Shown here: one piece after another, positions 1 through 9,092 of the stretch
How the letters are laid out: each line of letters starts with the position of its first letter
Numbering within the stretch: the stretch's first letter is position 1
Assembly: GCF_024347515.1 (NCBI RefSeq)
Contig: NZ_AP025492.1
Span: forward strand, 248,001 to 312,000
Origin: Vibrio gigantis
GTDB lineage: Bacteria > Pseudomonadota > Gammaproteobacteria > Enterobacterales > Vibrionaceae
Direction of reading: 5' to 3'
Length of the DNA stretch: 64,000 nt
Made by a program: the position numbers and the translations under genes
Notes under the pieces: model-generated
Seen by the model: only the letters and a program-made list of their open reading frames with translations
Databases searched by the model: none
Told to the model about the DNA's origin: nothing

Positions 1-717
1 GACAACTTATATCCTTCACGTATTATCGTGGGTGAACGTAGTGAAAGAGCTAAGATATTTGCTGACTTGTTGGTTGAAGGGGCACAGAAACAATATATTG
101 ATGTCCTGTTTACGGACTCAACAGAAGCCGAAGCGGTAAAGCTATTTTCTAATACTTACTTGGCACTGCGTGTATCTTATTTCAATGAGTTAGATACTTA
201 TGCTGAATCACATGGATTAGATTCTCGCCAAATTATTGAAGGGGTGAGCTTAGACCCGCGTATTGGTTCTCACTATAACAACCCTTCATTTGGTTATGGT
301 GGTTACTGCCTACCAAAGGATACTAAACAACTGCGAGCGAACTACCAAGATGTTCCTAATGAAATCATTGGTGCAATTGTAGATGCGAACCGTACTCGGA
401 AAGATTTTGTTGCAGAGTCAATTTTAAGCAAGAGGCCAAAACGTGTTGGTATCTACCGTCTTATCATGAAGTCTGGATCAGATAACTTCCGAGCATCGAG
501 TATCCAAGGAGTGATGAAGCGTATCAAAGCAAAAGGTGTGGAAGTGGTAGTGTATGAGCCTGTTTTGAAAGACGATGAGTTTTTCCATTCAAAAGTCATA
601 CGCGATCTGCAGGAATTTAAAGAAAGCTGCGATGTAATTGTATCAAACCGAATGGTTGATGAAATTAGAGATGCTGCAGACAAAGTTTATACGCGTGACT
701 TGTTTGGTTCTGATTAA
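1..717 (+). CDS. ugd: UDP-glucose 6-dehydrogenase, 3' part (5' end outside window)
   Basis: The enzyme oxidises UDP-glucose to UDP-glucuronate with two NAD+, feeding capsule, O-antigen or exopolysaccharide synthesis in the cytoplasm. The frame is open from base 1, so only the last 238 residues are visible; the family is usually about 390 residues, so the N-terminal NAD-binding domain is missing. The visible part starts with [12 protein letters not shown], then the central helical domain, the catalytic cysteine motif [12 protein letters not shown] (Cys codon at 307-309) and the C-terminal UDP-binding domain. It is followed by a hairpin and then by a nucleotide-sugar dehydratase gene and galU, which makes its substrate. 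The identity is certain from the cysteine motif and flanks; the true start cannot be seen. Confidence 0.95.
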   Translation, partial: DNLYPSRIIVGERSERAKIFADLLVEGAQKQYIDVLFTDSTEAEAVKLFSNTYLALRVSYFNELDTYAESHGLDSRQIIEGVSLDPRIGSHYNNPSFGYGGYCLPKDTKQLRANYQDVPNEIIGAIVDANRTRKDFVAESILSKRPKRVGIYRLIMKSGSDNFRASSIQGVMKRIKAKGVEVVVYEPVLKDDEFFHSKVIRDLQEFKESCDVIVSNRMVDEIRDAADKVYTRDLFGSD

Positions 718-858
718 TTTTTATTAATGGTGTGCGACCCATTGGGAGGAGGGACATTCTTGAAGCCTAACTCTGGTCAATTAATCATTACCTTACGATA
801 TTACCAACTCAGGCGAGAGTTGAATGGTCGCTTAAAATCCTTTTTTGAAGTATCACTA

Positions 859-905
859 AAATGCCTCAATAGGTTCCTGTTTGAGACTGTTGGGGCATTT
901 GTTCA
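859..905 (+). terminator. Hairpin, possible terminator after ugd
   Basis: An 11-base imperfect inverted repeat (AAATGCCTCAA at 859-869 with TTGGGGCATTT at 890-900) is followed by a short T-containing tract. It lies in the 320-base gap between ugd and the next gene. The rest of that gap shows nothing I can name; a 62-codon frame inside it has no family features. Confidence 0.5.
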
Positions 906-1037
906 CTATAAGTAAGCTTGCAGCGTGGTAAGATACTTTAATCATGGACTGGCTTTGTCTGTGAATGAACTTCACTTAGATATACTCTTTTAACATCCTC
1001 CTGGTACACATAAATACCAACAAATAAGAATAGATTT

Positions 1038-2969
1038 ATGCAACGTCTAAATTTTATATGGCAGTTGTCTCGCCTACAAAAGCGGGTAATCAGTGTCACG
1101 ATTGATACTTTCCTTATTCTCTTTGCTCTGCATATTGCATTGTGGACAAGACTCGGTAATTTTCAACTTTTGAATGATGGTGATAATTTATTACTGGCTG
1201 GCTTAACAGTAGTTACAACTGTCATCATTTTTACAAAGATAGGACTTTATCGCGCCGTTCTGCGCTACCTTACTTTTCAGGCACTGTTTGTGGTGACAGC
1301 TGGTGCCGTGTTGTCGGCGCTAGCATTGGCAGTCTTTGCTTATTATCTGCAAGAGCCAATCCCTCGTACCGTCCCTATTATCTATGGCGCTTACTTAGCG
1401 CTATTGTGTGGTGGCTCTCGTCTTGTAATTCGTAACCTTGTTGTCACTACGTCACCTTCGAAAGACTCACGTCAAGAAGTGTTGATTTATGGGGCTGGCT
1501 CTGGTGGTCGACAGCTCGCAGTTGCGCTTCGCGCCTCTGAAAGCTATCGTATACGTGCATTTATTGATGACGATAGAACCCTCACTAACACTGTTATTTT
1601 GGGGCTACCTGTTGTCGGTTTAGGTAAAACTCAAGCCTTGATTGATAAATATGATATTTCCAAAATATTACTCGCGATACCAAGTGCTTCTCGTGCACGT
1701 CGTAAGCAAGTTCTGGACTTGTTAGCGCCGTTACCTGTTGAAATCCAAACGGTACCAGACATGGCGGATATTGTGTCTGGCAAAGCAAAAATTGATGAAC
1801 TGACCGATGTACCTATTGAAGATTTGTTAGGTCGCGATGCGGTTGCGCCTCAGCAAGTTTTAATGGAAGCTAACATCAAAGATAAAGTGGTGATGGTGAC
1901 CGGTGCTGGTGGTTCTATTGGTTCAGAGCTGTGTCGTCAAATTCTAAAGCAACAACCTAAAACCTTGGTGCTTTTTGAAGTTTCTGAGTTTGGCTTATAC
2001 CAAATTGATCGCGAGCTTTCCCAGTTGAAAGAAACCAAAGGTTATGATACTGAGATTGTACCGTTATTGGGCTCAGTTCAACGCTCACATCGCTTATTGA
2101 CCTCAATGCAGTCTTTTGGTGTACAAACAGTTTATCACGCTGCAGCTTATAAACATGTCCCTCTTGTGGAGTACAACGTAGTGGAAGGCGTGCGTAATAA
2201 TGTTTACGGCACTTACTATACGGCTAAAGCCGCTATTGAGGCCGGTGTCGAATCTTTTGTACTAATCTCGACAGACAAAGCGGTACGCCCTACTAACGTG
2301 ATGGGCACCACCAAGCGTATGGCGGAATTAGGCTTACAAGCCTTAGCGCAGCAAGAAAACCAAAAAGAGAATGGTACTCGTTTTTGTATGGTTCGCTTTG
2401 GCAATGTTTTAGGTTCTTCAGGCTCCGTGATTCCGCTGTTTAAGAAGCAGATAAAAGCGGGCGGTCCATTAACGGTTACCCACCCTGACATTACTCGCTT
2501 CTTTATGACCATCCCAGAAGCTGCCCAATTGGTGATTCAAGCCGGCGCGATGGGTAAAGGCGGTGATGTGTTCGTGTTGGATATGGGAGAATCCGTAAAA
2601 ATTACCGACCTTGCGGAAAACCTTATTAAGCTATCCGGCCTCTCCGTTAAGAATGAAGAGAATCAACACGGTGATATTGAGATTCAATTTTCCGGCTTAC
2701 GCCCAGGAGAAAAACTCTATGAAGAGTTATTGATTGGCGATAATGTCGCGCGTACCGCTCACGAACGGATCATGACGGCGCAAGAAGTGTTCTTGCCGAT
2801 TGATGAGTATGACACGCTACTTGAATCCTTAGACTTTGCTTGTCACAACCTAGAACATGAAGCTATTCGTAGGCTACTTCTTGATGCGCCGACCGGATTT
2901 TCGCCAACGGATGGGATTGGTGATTTGGTTTGGAATGCCGCCCTGTTGCAAAAAGAATTGGTTGAATAA
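1038..2969 (+). CDS. Membrane-bound nucleoside-diphosphate sugar epimerase/dehydratase (WbpM/FlaA1/CapD family)
   Basis: A 643-residue inner-membrane enzyme of the polysaccharide-biosynthesis CapD family, expected to act as a UDP-GlcNAc 4,6-dehydratase or related epimerase in O-antigen or capsule sugar synthesis. About four hydrophobic segments occupy residues 15-130. A first Rossmann-like domain follows (YGAGSGGRQLAVALR near 150), then a catalytic extended SDR domain with TGAGGSIGSELCRQI near 287 and STDKAVRPTNVMGTTKRMAE near 410. In that last segment Met-x-x-x-Lys replaces the classical Tyr-x-x-x-Lys, as is usual in the long WbpM-type members. The length fits that subfamily rather than the short soluble FlaA1 type. 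It lies between ugd and galU, which supports a surface-glycan role. The exact sugar product cannot be inferred. Confidence 0.9.
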   Translation: MQRLNFIWQLSRLQKRVISVTIDTFLILFALHIALWTRLGNFQLLNDGDNLLLAGLTVVTTVIIFTKIGLYRAVLRYLTFQALFVVTAGAVLSALALAVFAYYLQEPIPRTVPIIYGAYLALLCGGSRLVIRNLVVTTSPSKDSRQEVLIYGAGSGGRQLAVALRASESYRIRAFIDDDRTLTNTVILGLPVVGLGKTQALIDKYDISKILLAIPSASRARRKQVLDLLAPLPVEIQTVPDMADIVSGKAKIDELTDVPIEDLLGRDAVAPQQVLMEANIKDKVVMVTGAGGSIGSELCRQILKQQPKTLVLFEVSEFGLYQIDRELSQLKETKGYDTEIVPLLGSVQRSHRLLTSMQSFGVQTVYHAAAYKHVPLVEYNVVEGVRNNVYGTYYTAKAAIEAGVESFVLISTDKAVRPTNVMGTTKRMAELGLQALAQQENQKENGTRFCMVRFGNVLGSSGSVIPLFKKQIKAGGPLTVTHPDITRFFMTIPEAAQLVIQAGAMGKGGDVFVLDMGESVKITDLAENLIKLSGLSVKNEENQHGDIEIQFSGLRPGEKLYEELLIGDNVARTAHERIMTAQEVFLPIDEYDTLLESLDFACHNLEHEAIRRLLLDAPTGFSPTDGIGDLVWNAALLQKELVE

Positions 2970-3043
2970 TAACAGGGCATTATTAGTTAACTAGTAAACC
3001 CCTGTTCTATTTTATTTATAACGTCAGTAATTGAAGAATAATT

Positions 3044-3937
3044 ATGATCAAAAAATGTCTTTTCCCCGCAGCAGGCTACGGAACTCGTTTCCTTCCTGCT
3101 ACCAAATCTATGCCAAAAGAAATGATGCCAGTGGTGAACAAACCGCTCATTGAGTATGGAGTAGAAGAAGCGATCCAAGCCGGCATGAGCGACATGTGTA
3201 TCGTAACAGGCCGTGGTAAACACTCGTTGATGGATCACTTTGATAAGAACTATGAACTTGAACATCAAATCATGGGTACCAGCAAAGAGTCTTTGTTGGA
3301 TGATATCCGTGGTTTGATTGATTCTGCAAGTTACACCTATATTCGCCAGCGTGAGATGAAAGGGTTAGGTCACGCTATTTTGACGGGGCGTGAACTTGTT
3401 GGTGATGAACCATTTGCAGTAGTATTGGCTGATGATTTGTGTGTTAACGAGCAGCAGGGCGTTTTGGCGCAAATGGTTGAATTGTACAAACAGTTCCGCT
3501 GCTCAATTGTCGCAGTGCAAGAAGTACCAGAATCAGAAACGCACAAATATGGTGTGATTTCTGGAGAGATGATCAAAGATGATATCTTCCGTATCGATGA
3601 TATGGTTGAAAAACCTGAACCTGGCACTGCACCAAGTAATTTAGCGATCATTGGTCGTTATATCCTTACTCCTGATATCTTTGAGCTGATTGAACAAACA
3701 GAGCCGGGTAAAGGTGGTGAAATCCAAATTACCGATGCATTACTAAAACAAGCAAACTCAGGCTGTGTTCTTGCGTACAAGTTTAAAGGTCAACGTTTTG
3801 ATTGTGGTAGCGTTGAAGGGTACATCGAAGCAACTAACCATTGTTTTGAAACCTTCTATAAAAAAGCGCCAAGTGCAGAGCTAGCTAAAAAGCCAACCGT
3901 GAAAGTCGTCGAAGAAAAAGAAGTCGAAGTGGTTTAA
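3044..3937 (+). CDS. galU: UTP--glucose-1-phosphate uridylyltransferase
   Basis: GalU makes UDP-glucose from UTP and glucose-1-phosphate in the cytoplasm, supplying Ugd, galactose metabolism and envelope glycans. The 297-residue protein opens with FPAAGYGTRFLPATK, the nucleotide-binding loop of the family, and contains the conserved VEKP segment and FDCGSVEGYI near the C-terminus. A short charged tail (KVVEEKEVEVV) follows. The start ATG at 3044 gives the standard N-terminus MIKKCLFPAAGYG. It follows the dehydratase gene by 74 bases, probably in the same transcription unit, and is closed by a strong terminator at about 3967. Together with ugd upstream it forms a UDP-glucose to UDP-glucuronate pair. 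Confidence 0.97.
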   Translation: MIKKCLFPAAGYGTRFLPATKSMPKEMMPVVNKPLIEYGVEEAIQAGMSDMCIVTGRGKHSLMDHFDKNYELEHQIMGTSKESLLDDIRGLIDSASYTYIRQREMKGLGHAILTGRELVGDEPFAVVLADDLCVNEQQGVLAQMVELYKQFRCSIVAVQEVPESETHKYGVISGEMIKDDIFRIDDMVEKPEPGTAPSNLAIIGRYILTPDIFELIEQTEPGKGGEIQITDALLKQANSGCVLAYKFKGQRFDCGSVEGYIEATNHCFETFYKKAPSAELAKKPTVKVVEEKEVEVV

Positions 3938-3964
3938 AGAGATTTTATTTCGTTGTTTTATATT

Positions 3965-4002
3965 TGAAGGTCTAGGTATTTTTATATCTAGACCTTTTTA
4001 TT
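3965..4002 (+). terminator. Rho-independent terminator after galU
   Basis: An inverted repeat AAGGTCTAG / CTAGACCTT with an A/T-rich loop is followed by a T-rich run, about 30 bases after the galU stop. Confidence 0.85.
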
Positions 4003-4108
4003 TACTAGTATTCAATTTAAATCACTATTCTTATGATCCACAATTACATATCAAATGACATTTTTTTTCACATCCGATCCTCCTACCTGCGACCTTTCTT
4101 GATCTTCC

Positions 4109-4146
4109 ACTACAGTTTTGACTGTAAACTGTAGTAAAATTACGCT
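4109..4146 (+). promoter_or_regulatory. Candidate gpmI promoter overlapping a perfect 10-bp inverted repeat
   Basis: ACTACAGTTT (4109-4118) and AAACTGTAGT (4126-4135) form a perfect 10-base inverted repeat with a 7-base centre. A possible -35 box TTGACT (4118-4123) starts at the last base of the left arm and spans the centre. A 17-base spacer then leads to TACGCT (4141-4146), a weak -10. The arrangement is operator-like, but no regulator can be assigned. Confidence 0.45.
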
Positions 4147-4193
4147 AATTTGTTTTTATACCGATTTATTTTGAATTGAACGAGGTCAGTCCT

Positions 4194-5726
4194 ATGTCAG
4201 CTAAGAAGCCAATGGCTCTAGTGATCCTTGACGGTTACGGTTACCGTGAAGACAACCAAGACAACGCTATCGCGAACGCTAATACACCTGTATTAGACGG
4301 TCTTATTGCTAACCAACCTAATACGCTAATCTCTGCTTCTGGCTTAGATGTAGGCCTACCAGATGGTCAAATGGGTAACTCTGAAGTAGGCCACACCAAC
4401 ATCGGTGCGGGTCGCGTTGTATACCAAGATCTTACTCGTATTACTAAGTCAATTTCAGACGGCGAGTTTGGCCAAACTGAAACGCTAGTGAACGCTATCG
4501 ACAAAGCAGTAAAAGCTGAGAAAGCGGTTCACATCATGGGTCTTATGTCTCCAGGTGGCGTTCACTCTCATGAAGATCACATCTATGCAGCTGTTGAAAT
4601 GGCAGCAGAGCGTGGCGCAGAGAAAATCTACCTACACGCTTTCCTAGACGGTCGTGATACGCCGCCACGTAGTGCAGAAAACACGTTGGCACGCTTCCAA
4701 GAGTTGTTCGCTAAGCTAGGTAAAGGTCGTGTTGCTTCGCTTATTGGTCGTTATTACGCAATGGACCGTGATAACAACTGGGATCGCGTTCAAGAATCTT
4801 ACGACCTGCTGACTCAAGCAAAAGCAGAGTTCACATTCGACACAGCAGTGGCTGGCCTAGAAGCGGCTTATGCTCGTGACGAAAACGATGAGTTCGTTAA
4901 AGCGACGGAAATCAAAGCAGAAGGCGAAGAGTCTGCAGCTATAGTGGATGGCGATGCAGTTATCTTCATGAACTACCGTGCTGACCGTGCTCGTGAAATT
5001 ACACGTGCATTCGTGCCTGAATTCGACGGTTTTGCTCGTAACGTATTCCCAGCGATCGATTTCGTGATGCTGACTCAATACGCTGCTGACATCCCACTTC
5101 TATGTGCATTCCCACCAGCTTCTCTAGAGAACACCTACGGTGAATGGCTATCGAAGGAAGGTAAAACACAGCTACGAATCTCTGAAACAGAGAAATACGC
5201 ACACGTTACTTTCTTCTTCAATGGCGGTATCGAAGATGAGTTCGAAGGCGAAGAGCGTCAACTTGTTGCTTCTCCAAAGGTAGCAACTTACGATCTACAG
5301 CCAGAAATGAGCGCGCCAGAGCTAACTGAAAAGCTAGTTGCAGCAATCAAAGGCGGCAAATACGACGCTATCGTTTGTAACTTCCCTAACTGTGACATGG
5401 TTGGCCACACTGGCGTTTACGATGCAGCGGTTAAAGCCGTAGAGTCGCTAGATGAATGTCTTGGTAAAGTGGTTGAAGCTATTAAAGAAGCCGATGGCCA
5501 ACTGCTTATCACTGCAGACCACGGTAACGCGGAAATGATGGTAAACCCAGAAACGGGCGGCATCCACACTGCGCACACTAACCTACCAGTGCCACTTATC
5601 TACGTAGGTAACAAAGACGTTGAGTTCAAAGAAGGCGGTAAACTGTCTGACTTAGCACCAACAATGCTTTCTCTATCTGGTATCGCAATCCCTGCTGAGA
5701 TGTCAGGCGATGTGATCGTTAAGTAA
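4194..5726 (+). CDS. gpmI: 2,3-bisphosphoglycerate-independent phosphoglycerate mutase
   Basis: Cytoplasmic glycolytic enzyme interconverting 3- and 2-phosphoglycerate with a two-Mn2+ centre. I start at the ATG at 4194 ([20 protein letters not shown]), giving 510 residues and a purine-rich ribosome site (cgagg) about 9 bases upstream; an in-frame TTG at 4176 would add six residues without family support. The alkaline-phosphatase-superfamily catalytic motif [15 protein letters not shown] (phosphoserine in NSEVG) lies near residue 65. [14 protein letters not shown], the metal-binding CDMVGHTG and ADHGNAE also occur. It is monocistronic, with a terminator downstream and the palindromic promoter candidate upstream. 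Codon use is strongly biased to highly expressed codons, as expected for a glycolytic enzyme. Confidence 0.97.
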   Translation: MSAKKPMALVILDGYGYREDNQDNAIANANTPVLDGLIANQPNTLISASGLDVGLPDGQMGNSEVGHTNIGAGRVVYQDLTRITKSISDGEFGQTETLVNAIDKAVKAEKAVHIMGLMSPGGVHSHEDHIYAAVEMAAERGAEKIYLHAFLDGRDTPPRSAENTLARFQELFAKLGKGRVASLIGRYYAMDRDNNWDRVQESYDLLTQAKAEFTFDTAVAGLEAAYARDENDEFVKATEIKAEGEESAAIVDGDAVIFMNYRADRAREITRAFVPEFDGFARNVFPAIDFVMLTQYAADIPLLCAFPPASLENTYGEWLSKEGKTQLRISETEKYAHVTFFFNGGIEDEFEGEERQLVASPKVATYDLQPEMSAPELTEKLVAAIKGGKYDAIVCNFPNCDMVGHTGVYDAAVKAVESLDECLGKVVEAIKEADGQLLITADHGNAEMMVNPETGGIHTAHTNLPVPLIYVGNKDVEFKEGGKLSDLAPTMLSLSGIAIPAEMSGDVIVK

Positions 5727-5750
5727 TCACTTAACTTTCATCGAGTACTA

Positions 5751-5783
5751 GAACGGCTGCGCGCGAGTGTAGCCGTTTTTTTG
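5751..5783 (+). terminator. Rho-independent terminator after gpmI
   Basis: ACGGCT and AGCCGT arms around a GC-rich loop, followed by seven T residues, about 25 bases after the gpmI stop. Confidence 0.85.
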
Positions 5784-5800
5784 TATCTAGAATTTGAGTA

Positions 5801-5832
5801 TAGATGCGAGATACGAGTAAGCGGGATTTGGG
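5801..5832 (-). repeat. Dispersed intergenic repeat, copy 1
   Basis: The block GATGCGAGATACGAGTAAGC followed by GGGATT matches pieces of the repeat seen at 7851, 9181, 11439, 17995 and 18129. I take the orientation that reads ACTCG-AATCCCG-ATCTGCTCTT as forward. Confidence 0.55.
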
Positions 5833-5913
5833 TTCTCAAGTGACAAAAAGCGGTAAAGCTAAAAACAGGAAGAGAATGCCCAGTTTCTTTTTACATGCCG
5901 AATTTCGTGACTC

Positions 5914-6396
5914 TCATCTCGCTTTCAAAACTGATCGCTCAAAATCCAACAACCACTCTTTGCGGTTCATGCCGCCGGTGTAACCAGTTAATGTTCCATT
6001 CGCCCCAATCACTCGATGGCAGGGTACAACAATACTAAATGGATTCTTTCCATTCGCACCACCTACCGCTCTTACTGCTTTTGGGTTATCCATTCTCTTT
6101 GCTTGCTCGCCGTAGCTGATGGTTTCGCCATAAGGAATGGTCGTTAAAGCCTGCCAAGCTGCTTTTTGAAAGTCAGTGCCTTTTATCGCTCTTAATGGCA
6201 AATCGAACTCTGTTCGTTGACCTGCGAAGTACTCATCTAACTGTTTCGTCGCCAGTTGGCAAAGCTCATCTGGATTGCTAGTCATTAGCTCTTGGTGATT
6301 TATATGGTCAATTTCAATAATCGACACACCATCACTAATAATGATCATCTTGCCAATCGGAGCGTCATAAAGCATTTTGTAAGTGGTGTCTTCCAT
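5914..6396 (-). CDS. ogt: Methylated-DNA--protein-cysteine S-methyltransferase
   Basis: Suicide DNA-repair protein that transfers alkyl groups from O6-alkylguanine (and O4-alkylthymine) to its own cysteine. The 160-residue length and single-domain layout match Ogt rather than the two-domain Ada. The signature VPCHRVIGANG places the acceptor cysteine at residue 126; the helix-turn-helix segment around IPYGETISYGEQAKRM and the C-terminal KEWLLDFE helix are also typical. The start MEDTTYKMLYDAPIG at 6396 agrees with family N-termini. It lies 38 bases downstream of the MATE transporter gene on the same strand and could be co-transcribed with it. No adaptive-response (Ada) partner is visible nearby. 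Confidence 0.95.
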   Translation of the reverse strand: MEDTTYKMLYDAPIGKMIIISDGVSIIEIDHINHQELMTSNPDELCQLATKQLDEYFAGQRTEFDLPLRAIKGTDFQKAAWQALTTIPYGETISYGEQAKRMDNPKAVRAVGGANGKNPFSIVVPCHRVIGANGTLTGYTGGMNRKEWLLDFERSVLKAR

Positions 6397-6434
6397 GCAA
6401 TCTTCCTTCTCTCGTCTTTTCTACTGTTAAGATC

Positions 6435-7790
6435 TTAATTCCTTTCGCATCCCGCACTCGCATCTGCTTTAGCCCTCACACGAAGCGCAAAGCAATACCC
6501 TGAAATACCACCCATAATGTTCCCCAAGGCTAAGCCAATAAACAACCCTTCGACATCGTCAATTTCGCTGCCTATCCAAGCGAAAGGCAATGTGAATACA
6601 AACAAGCGCATGAAGCTCCATTGGAAGGCTTTGAGTGGTTGATGCATCGCATTCATGGCACTGATTAGCATCATGATAATACCTTGGAATCCATAGCTAA
6701 ATGGTACGACTAACAGGTAATGCCACAAGATGCCACGCACGGACTCTTCTTGAGAGAACAGGGCGGCTAAAGGAATGCTTAATGGCACCATCATTAAGAA
6801 AATTAAACCTTGGAACATCACGGCAAAGCGCATGCTTAGAAACAGCGCCTTAAAGCTGCGTTGAGGGTTGTTTGCGCCAAAGTTCTGCGCCATGAAAGGC
6901 GTGAGAGCAGAGGTCAGAGACATCAACACAATGATAAGAATCGATTCAATACGCTGAGCTGCGCCATAAGCCGCCACGGCTTCGGTTCCTTGATTGGCCA
7001 GCATCATCATAATGATGGCACCCGCGAGTGGGTTTAGCGCATTGGAGAGTGCAGCTGGCGTTCCAATGGCTAAGATTTGTTTCCAGTCATCGATGATGTT
7101 TTTTAGTTTGGGTGGAGCAAGCAGCTTTTCTCGTATGGTTAACACATACAGTGAGCCACATAACGCACCAAACCAACTGAAACCACTTGCAATGGCTGCT
7201 CCTTGAATCCCTAGCTCAGGAAAAGGCCCGTAACCGAAGATCAGCAGCGGATCGAGAATGCCGTTAATTAGGCCTGCCAACATCATGATCTTTGCGGGGG
7301 TTTTAGTATCGCCACTGGCTCGTATTGCGCTGTTGCCTGCCATTGGAATAACAAGCAGTGGAATAGCTAAATACCAGACTGTCATGTATTCAGATATAAG
7401 TGGCAGTAACTCTGGCTCTGCTCCCAACAAGGCAAACATGGGTTCAAGCGTTACAAGCCCCAGAGTTGATGTAAAACCAACAAGAAGGACCGCAAGTAAT
7501 AAACCGTGACAAGTAAAGCGAGCTGCGTTTTGTGAGCAGCCTTGACCAAGTAATCTTCCAATACAAGTAGAAAGGCCGATGCCAATCCCCATAGTGATGC
7601 AGTTGATGGCAAAGGTGACAGGGAAGGTAAAGCTAACCGCAGCAAGGGCTTGCGTACCCAGTAATGAGATAAAGAAGGTATCAACAAGGTTAAACATCAA
7701 GATCGCCACCATACCGAATATGGTCGGTATGGTCATGGTACGCAATGTACTTTCAATTGGGGCGGTTAAGAGCCCGTGCTTATCTTGCAT
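6435..7790 (-). CDS. MATE family multidrug/sodium antiporter
   Basis: A 451-residue polytopic inner-membrane protein of the multidrug and toxic compound extrusion family, expected to export cationic compounds in exchange for Na+ or H+. It has about twelve hydrophobic segments in two homologous halves; PTIFGMVAILMFNLVDTFFI and the LGTQALAAVSFTFPV loop in the first half are typical MatE features. It reads from an ATG at 7790 and ends close to ogt. The last residues (about KADASAGCERN) are encoded by bases resembling the dispersed intergenic repeat, so the end of the gene seems to run into a repeat copy. The transported substrate cannot be told from sequence. Confidence 0.88.
   Translation of the reverse strand: MQDKHGLLTAPIESTLRTMTIPTIFGMVAILMFNLVDTFFISLLGTQALAAVSFTFPVTFAINCITMGIGIGLSTCIGRLLGQGCSQNAARFTCHGLLLAVLLVGFTSTLGLVTLEPMFALLGAEPELLPLISEYMTVWYLAIPLLVIPMAGNSAIRASGDTKTPAKIMMLAGLINGILDPLLIFGYGPFPELGIQGAAIASGFSWFGALCGSLYVLTIREKLLAPPKLKNIIDDWKQILAIGTPAALSNALNPLAGAIIMMMLANQGTEAVAAYGAAQRIESILIIVLMSLTSALTPFMAQNFGANNPQRSFKALFLSMRFAVMFQGLIFLMMVPLSIPLAALFSQEESVRGILWHYLLVVPFSYGFQGIIMMLISAMNAMHQPLKAFQWSFMRLFVFTLPFAWIGSEIDDVEGLFIGLALGNIMGGISGYCFALRVRAKADASAGCERN
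6445..6472 (+). repeat. Dispersed intergenic repeat, partial copy at the MATE gene end
   Basis: GCATCCCGCACTCGCATCTG and the following CTTT resemble the repeat core (ACTCG..ATCCCGCATCTGCTCTT) with the blocks reordered. It overlaps the last codons of the MATE gene. The match is partial. Confidence 0.4.
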
Positions 7791-7850
7791 GTAAAACGCC
7801 GATAGAATCCAAAAGCGTAGGATAAACAGATGTGGTCGGGAAGGGAAGAA

Positions 7851-7879
7851 AAGCAGATGCGAGTAAACGAGATTCGGGA
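7851..7879 (-). repeat. Dispersed intergenic repeat, copy interrupted by the IS (left part)
   Basis: AGCAGATGCGAGTAAACGAG followed by ATTCGGGA aligns with the copy at 17998-18026. Joining it to the bases after the IS (9135 onward) restores a continuous repeat, so the IS inserted here. Confidence 0.65.
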
Positions 7880-7911
7880 TGATATGGCCCCTAAAAAGTA
7901 GACACAGGGGT

Positions 7912-8739
7912 TTAGTTGATTAGTTCAAACTCCATGGGACTCACTCCACCTAGAGTCCCATGTCTTCTTACTGGATTATAATAGGTATCGATATAAATTC
8001 GACTCTGCATCGTCATTTCTTGTCGTGAAAGCTGATCTAATTTGTTCATCCACTCTTTCTTATATTGCGCAAAGAAGCTTTCGGAACAAGCGTTATCCCA
8101 ACAGTTTCCTTTTCTCGACATGCTGACTTTAATCTTTCGTTTACGGTGCCAACGGATCGTCTCCAACGCTCGATACTGTATACCTTGATCGGAGTGAAAC
8201 AAAAGCTCATGACCTAAGGGCTGCCTTTGTTCCCAAGCCTTATTCAGGCTTCTTAGCACTAACTTTGCGTTATTAATGCGACTTGTCGACCAACCAATCA
8301 CTTTGCGTGAAAACAAATCTAAGACAACGCACAGGTATTGCCAACCATCAGTACAGCGCACCTGAGTTATATCTGACACCCAAACTCGATCGGGTTTATC
8401 CACCTTAAATTGACGGGCAAGAATGTTATAGGCAGGTATAAGTGTATTTTGTCTTGGCGCTCGTCCATATCGCTTCTTACTCACGCAAGAGCGATAGCCC
8501 ATATTCTGTAGAAGCCTCTGTACTCGCTTTTTATTACAAATAAAGCCGTTAGCGACTGCTGCTTCCCAAAGCTTTCGATAACCAGGAATACAGTGCTGAG
8601 CTTTGCTTTCTCTCCTCAAGTAGTTACTTAAGGACTCATTTTCTGTCTCTCGTTTCGAGGGTTGTCTCGTGAGCCACTTGTAGTAACCCGCTGTAGAAAC
8701 GTCTAACCATCGACATAACCGAATAACAGGAAGCTTCAC
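7912..8739 (-). CDS. IS3-family transposase OrfB (DDE integrase domain)
   Basis: Catalytic part of the transposase. The 275-residue frame shows an N-terminal HTH_21-type region, then a retroviral-integrase-like core with the DDE triad: Asp in WVSDITQVRCTDG, Asp in LLFHSDQGIQY, and Glu in CWDNACSESFFAQYKKE. The listed start is a GTG at 8739, but the same frame stays open upstream through the end of orfA. The natural product is therefore probably an OrfAB fusion made by -1 frameshifting at the A-rich stretch CCAAAAAG (minus strand, about 8774-8781). No internal stop or truncation is seen, so the element could be active. Confidence 0.92.
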   Translation of the reverse strand: MKLPVIRLCRWLDVSTAGYYKWLTRQPSKRETENESLSNYLRRESKAQHCIPGYRKLWEAAVANGFICNKKRVQRLLQNMGYRSCVSKKRYGRAPRQNTLIPAYNILARQFKVDKPDRVWVSDITQVRCTDGWQYLCVVLDLFSRKVIGWSTSRINNAKLVLRSLNKAWEQRQPLGHELLFHSDQGIQYRALETIRWHRKRKIKVSMSRKGNCWDNACSESFFAQYKKEWMNKLDQLSRQEMTMQSRIYIDTYYNPVRRHGTLGGVSPMEFELIN

Positions 8740-8768
8740 ACAGGTTTTCTTTAGAATGTACTCGAACC

Positions 8769-9092
8769 TTATTCTTTTTGGCTGTCGAAGAAAGCCTTCG
8801 CTTCCTTTAAGAAATCATTCTCCAGCTCCGCCATCTCTAGTTTCTTCTTCAATTGACGGTTCTCTCTTTCCAATTGAGCAACGGATTTCTCGGGGCCTTG
8901 ATTAGGTATTGGGAGGGAATTAATCTTCTTCGACGTCATTTGAGATCTCCATTTCGAAAGTAGCACCGGCGATATTCCTAAGGATAGTGCTACTGACTTA
9001 ACGGTGTCAGAAGAATCGAGAGATCGCTGAACAGCTTCTCGTTTAAATTCGTCTGTATATTGTCTTTGTGATTTTACTTTCATGACACTCAA
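8769..9092 (-). CDS. IS3-family transposase OrfA (helix-turn-helix)
   Basis: The 107-residue first frame of the IS. It has an N-terminal transposase-8 type helix-turn-helix (QYTDEFKREAVQRSLDSSDT, then SVALSLGISPVLLSKWRSQM), which binds the terminal inverted repeats. A coiled-coil with leucine heptads follows (VAQLERENRQLKKKLEMAEL) and serves for dimerisation. It ends DSQKE just after the slippery A stretch, where a -1 shift leads into the orfB frame. An alternative start at the second Met (MKVKSQRQYTDEF) is possible. Confidence 0.9.
   Translation of the reverse strand: MSVMKVKSQRQYTDEFKREAVQRSLDSSDTVKSVALSLGISPVLLSKWRSQMTSKKINSLPIPNQGPEKSVAQLERENRQLKKKLEMAELENDFLKEAKAFFDSQKE

Noticed and set aside
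727..915. 62-codon open frame between ugd and the dehydratase gene
   Set aside because: No signal, domain or conserved composition; it runs across a hairpin and lacks a convincing ribosome site.
1..4000. A possible novel capsule island at the left edge
   Set aside because: Only ugd, a WbpM-type enzyme and galU are visible; the glycan-specific genes, if any, lie outside the window.
7912..9092. IS transposase genes as a pseudogene because of the frame change
   Set aside because: The frame change coincides with the A-rich slippery site usual for IS3 elements, and both frames are otherwise intact.
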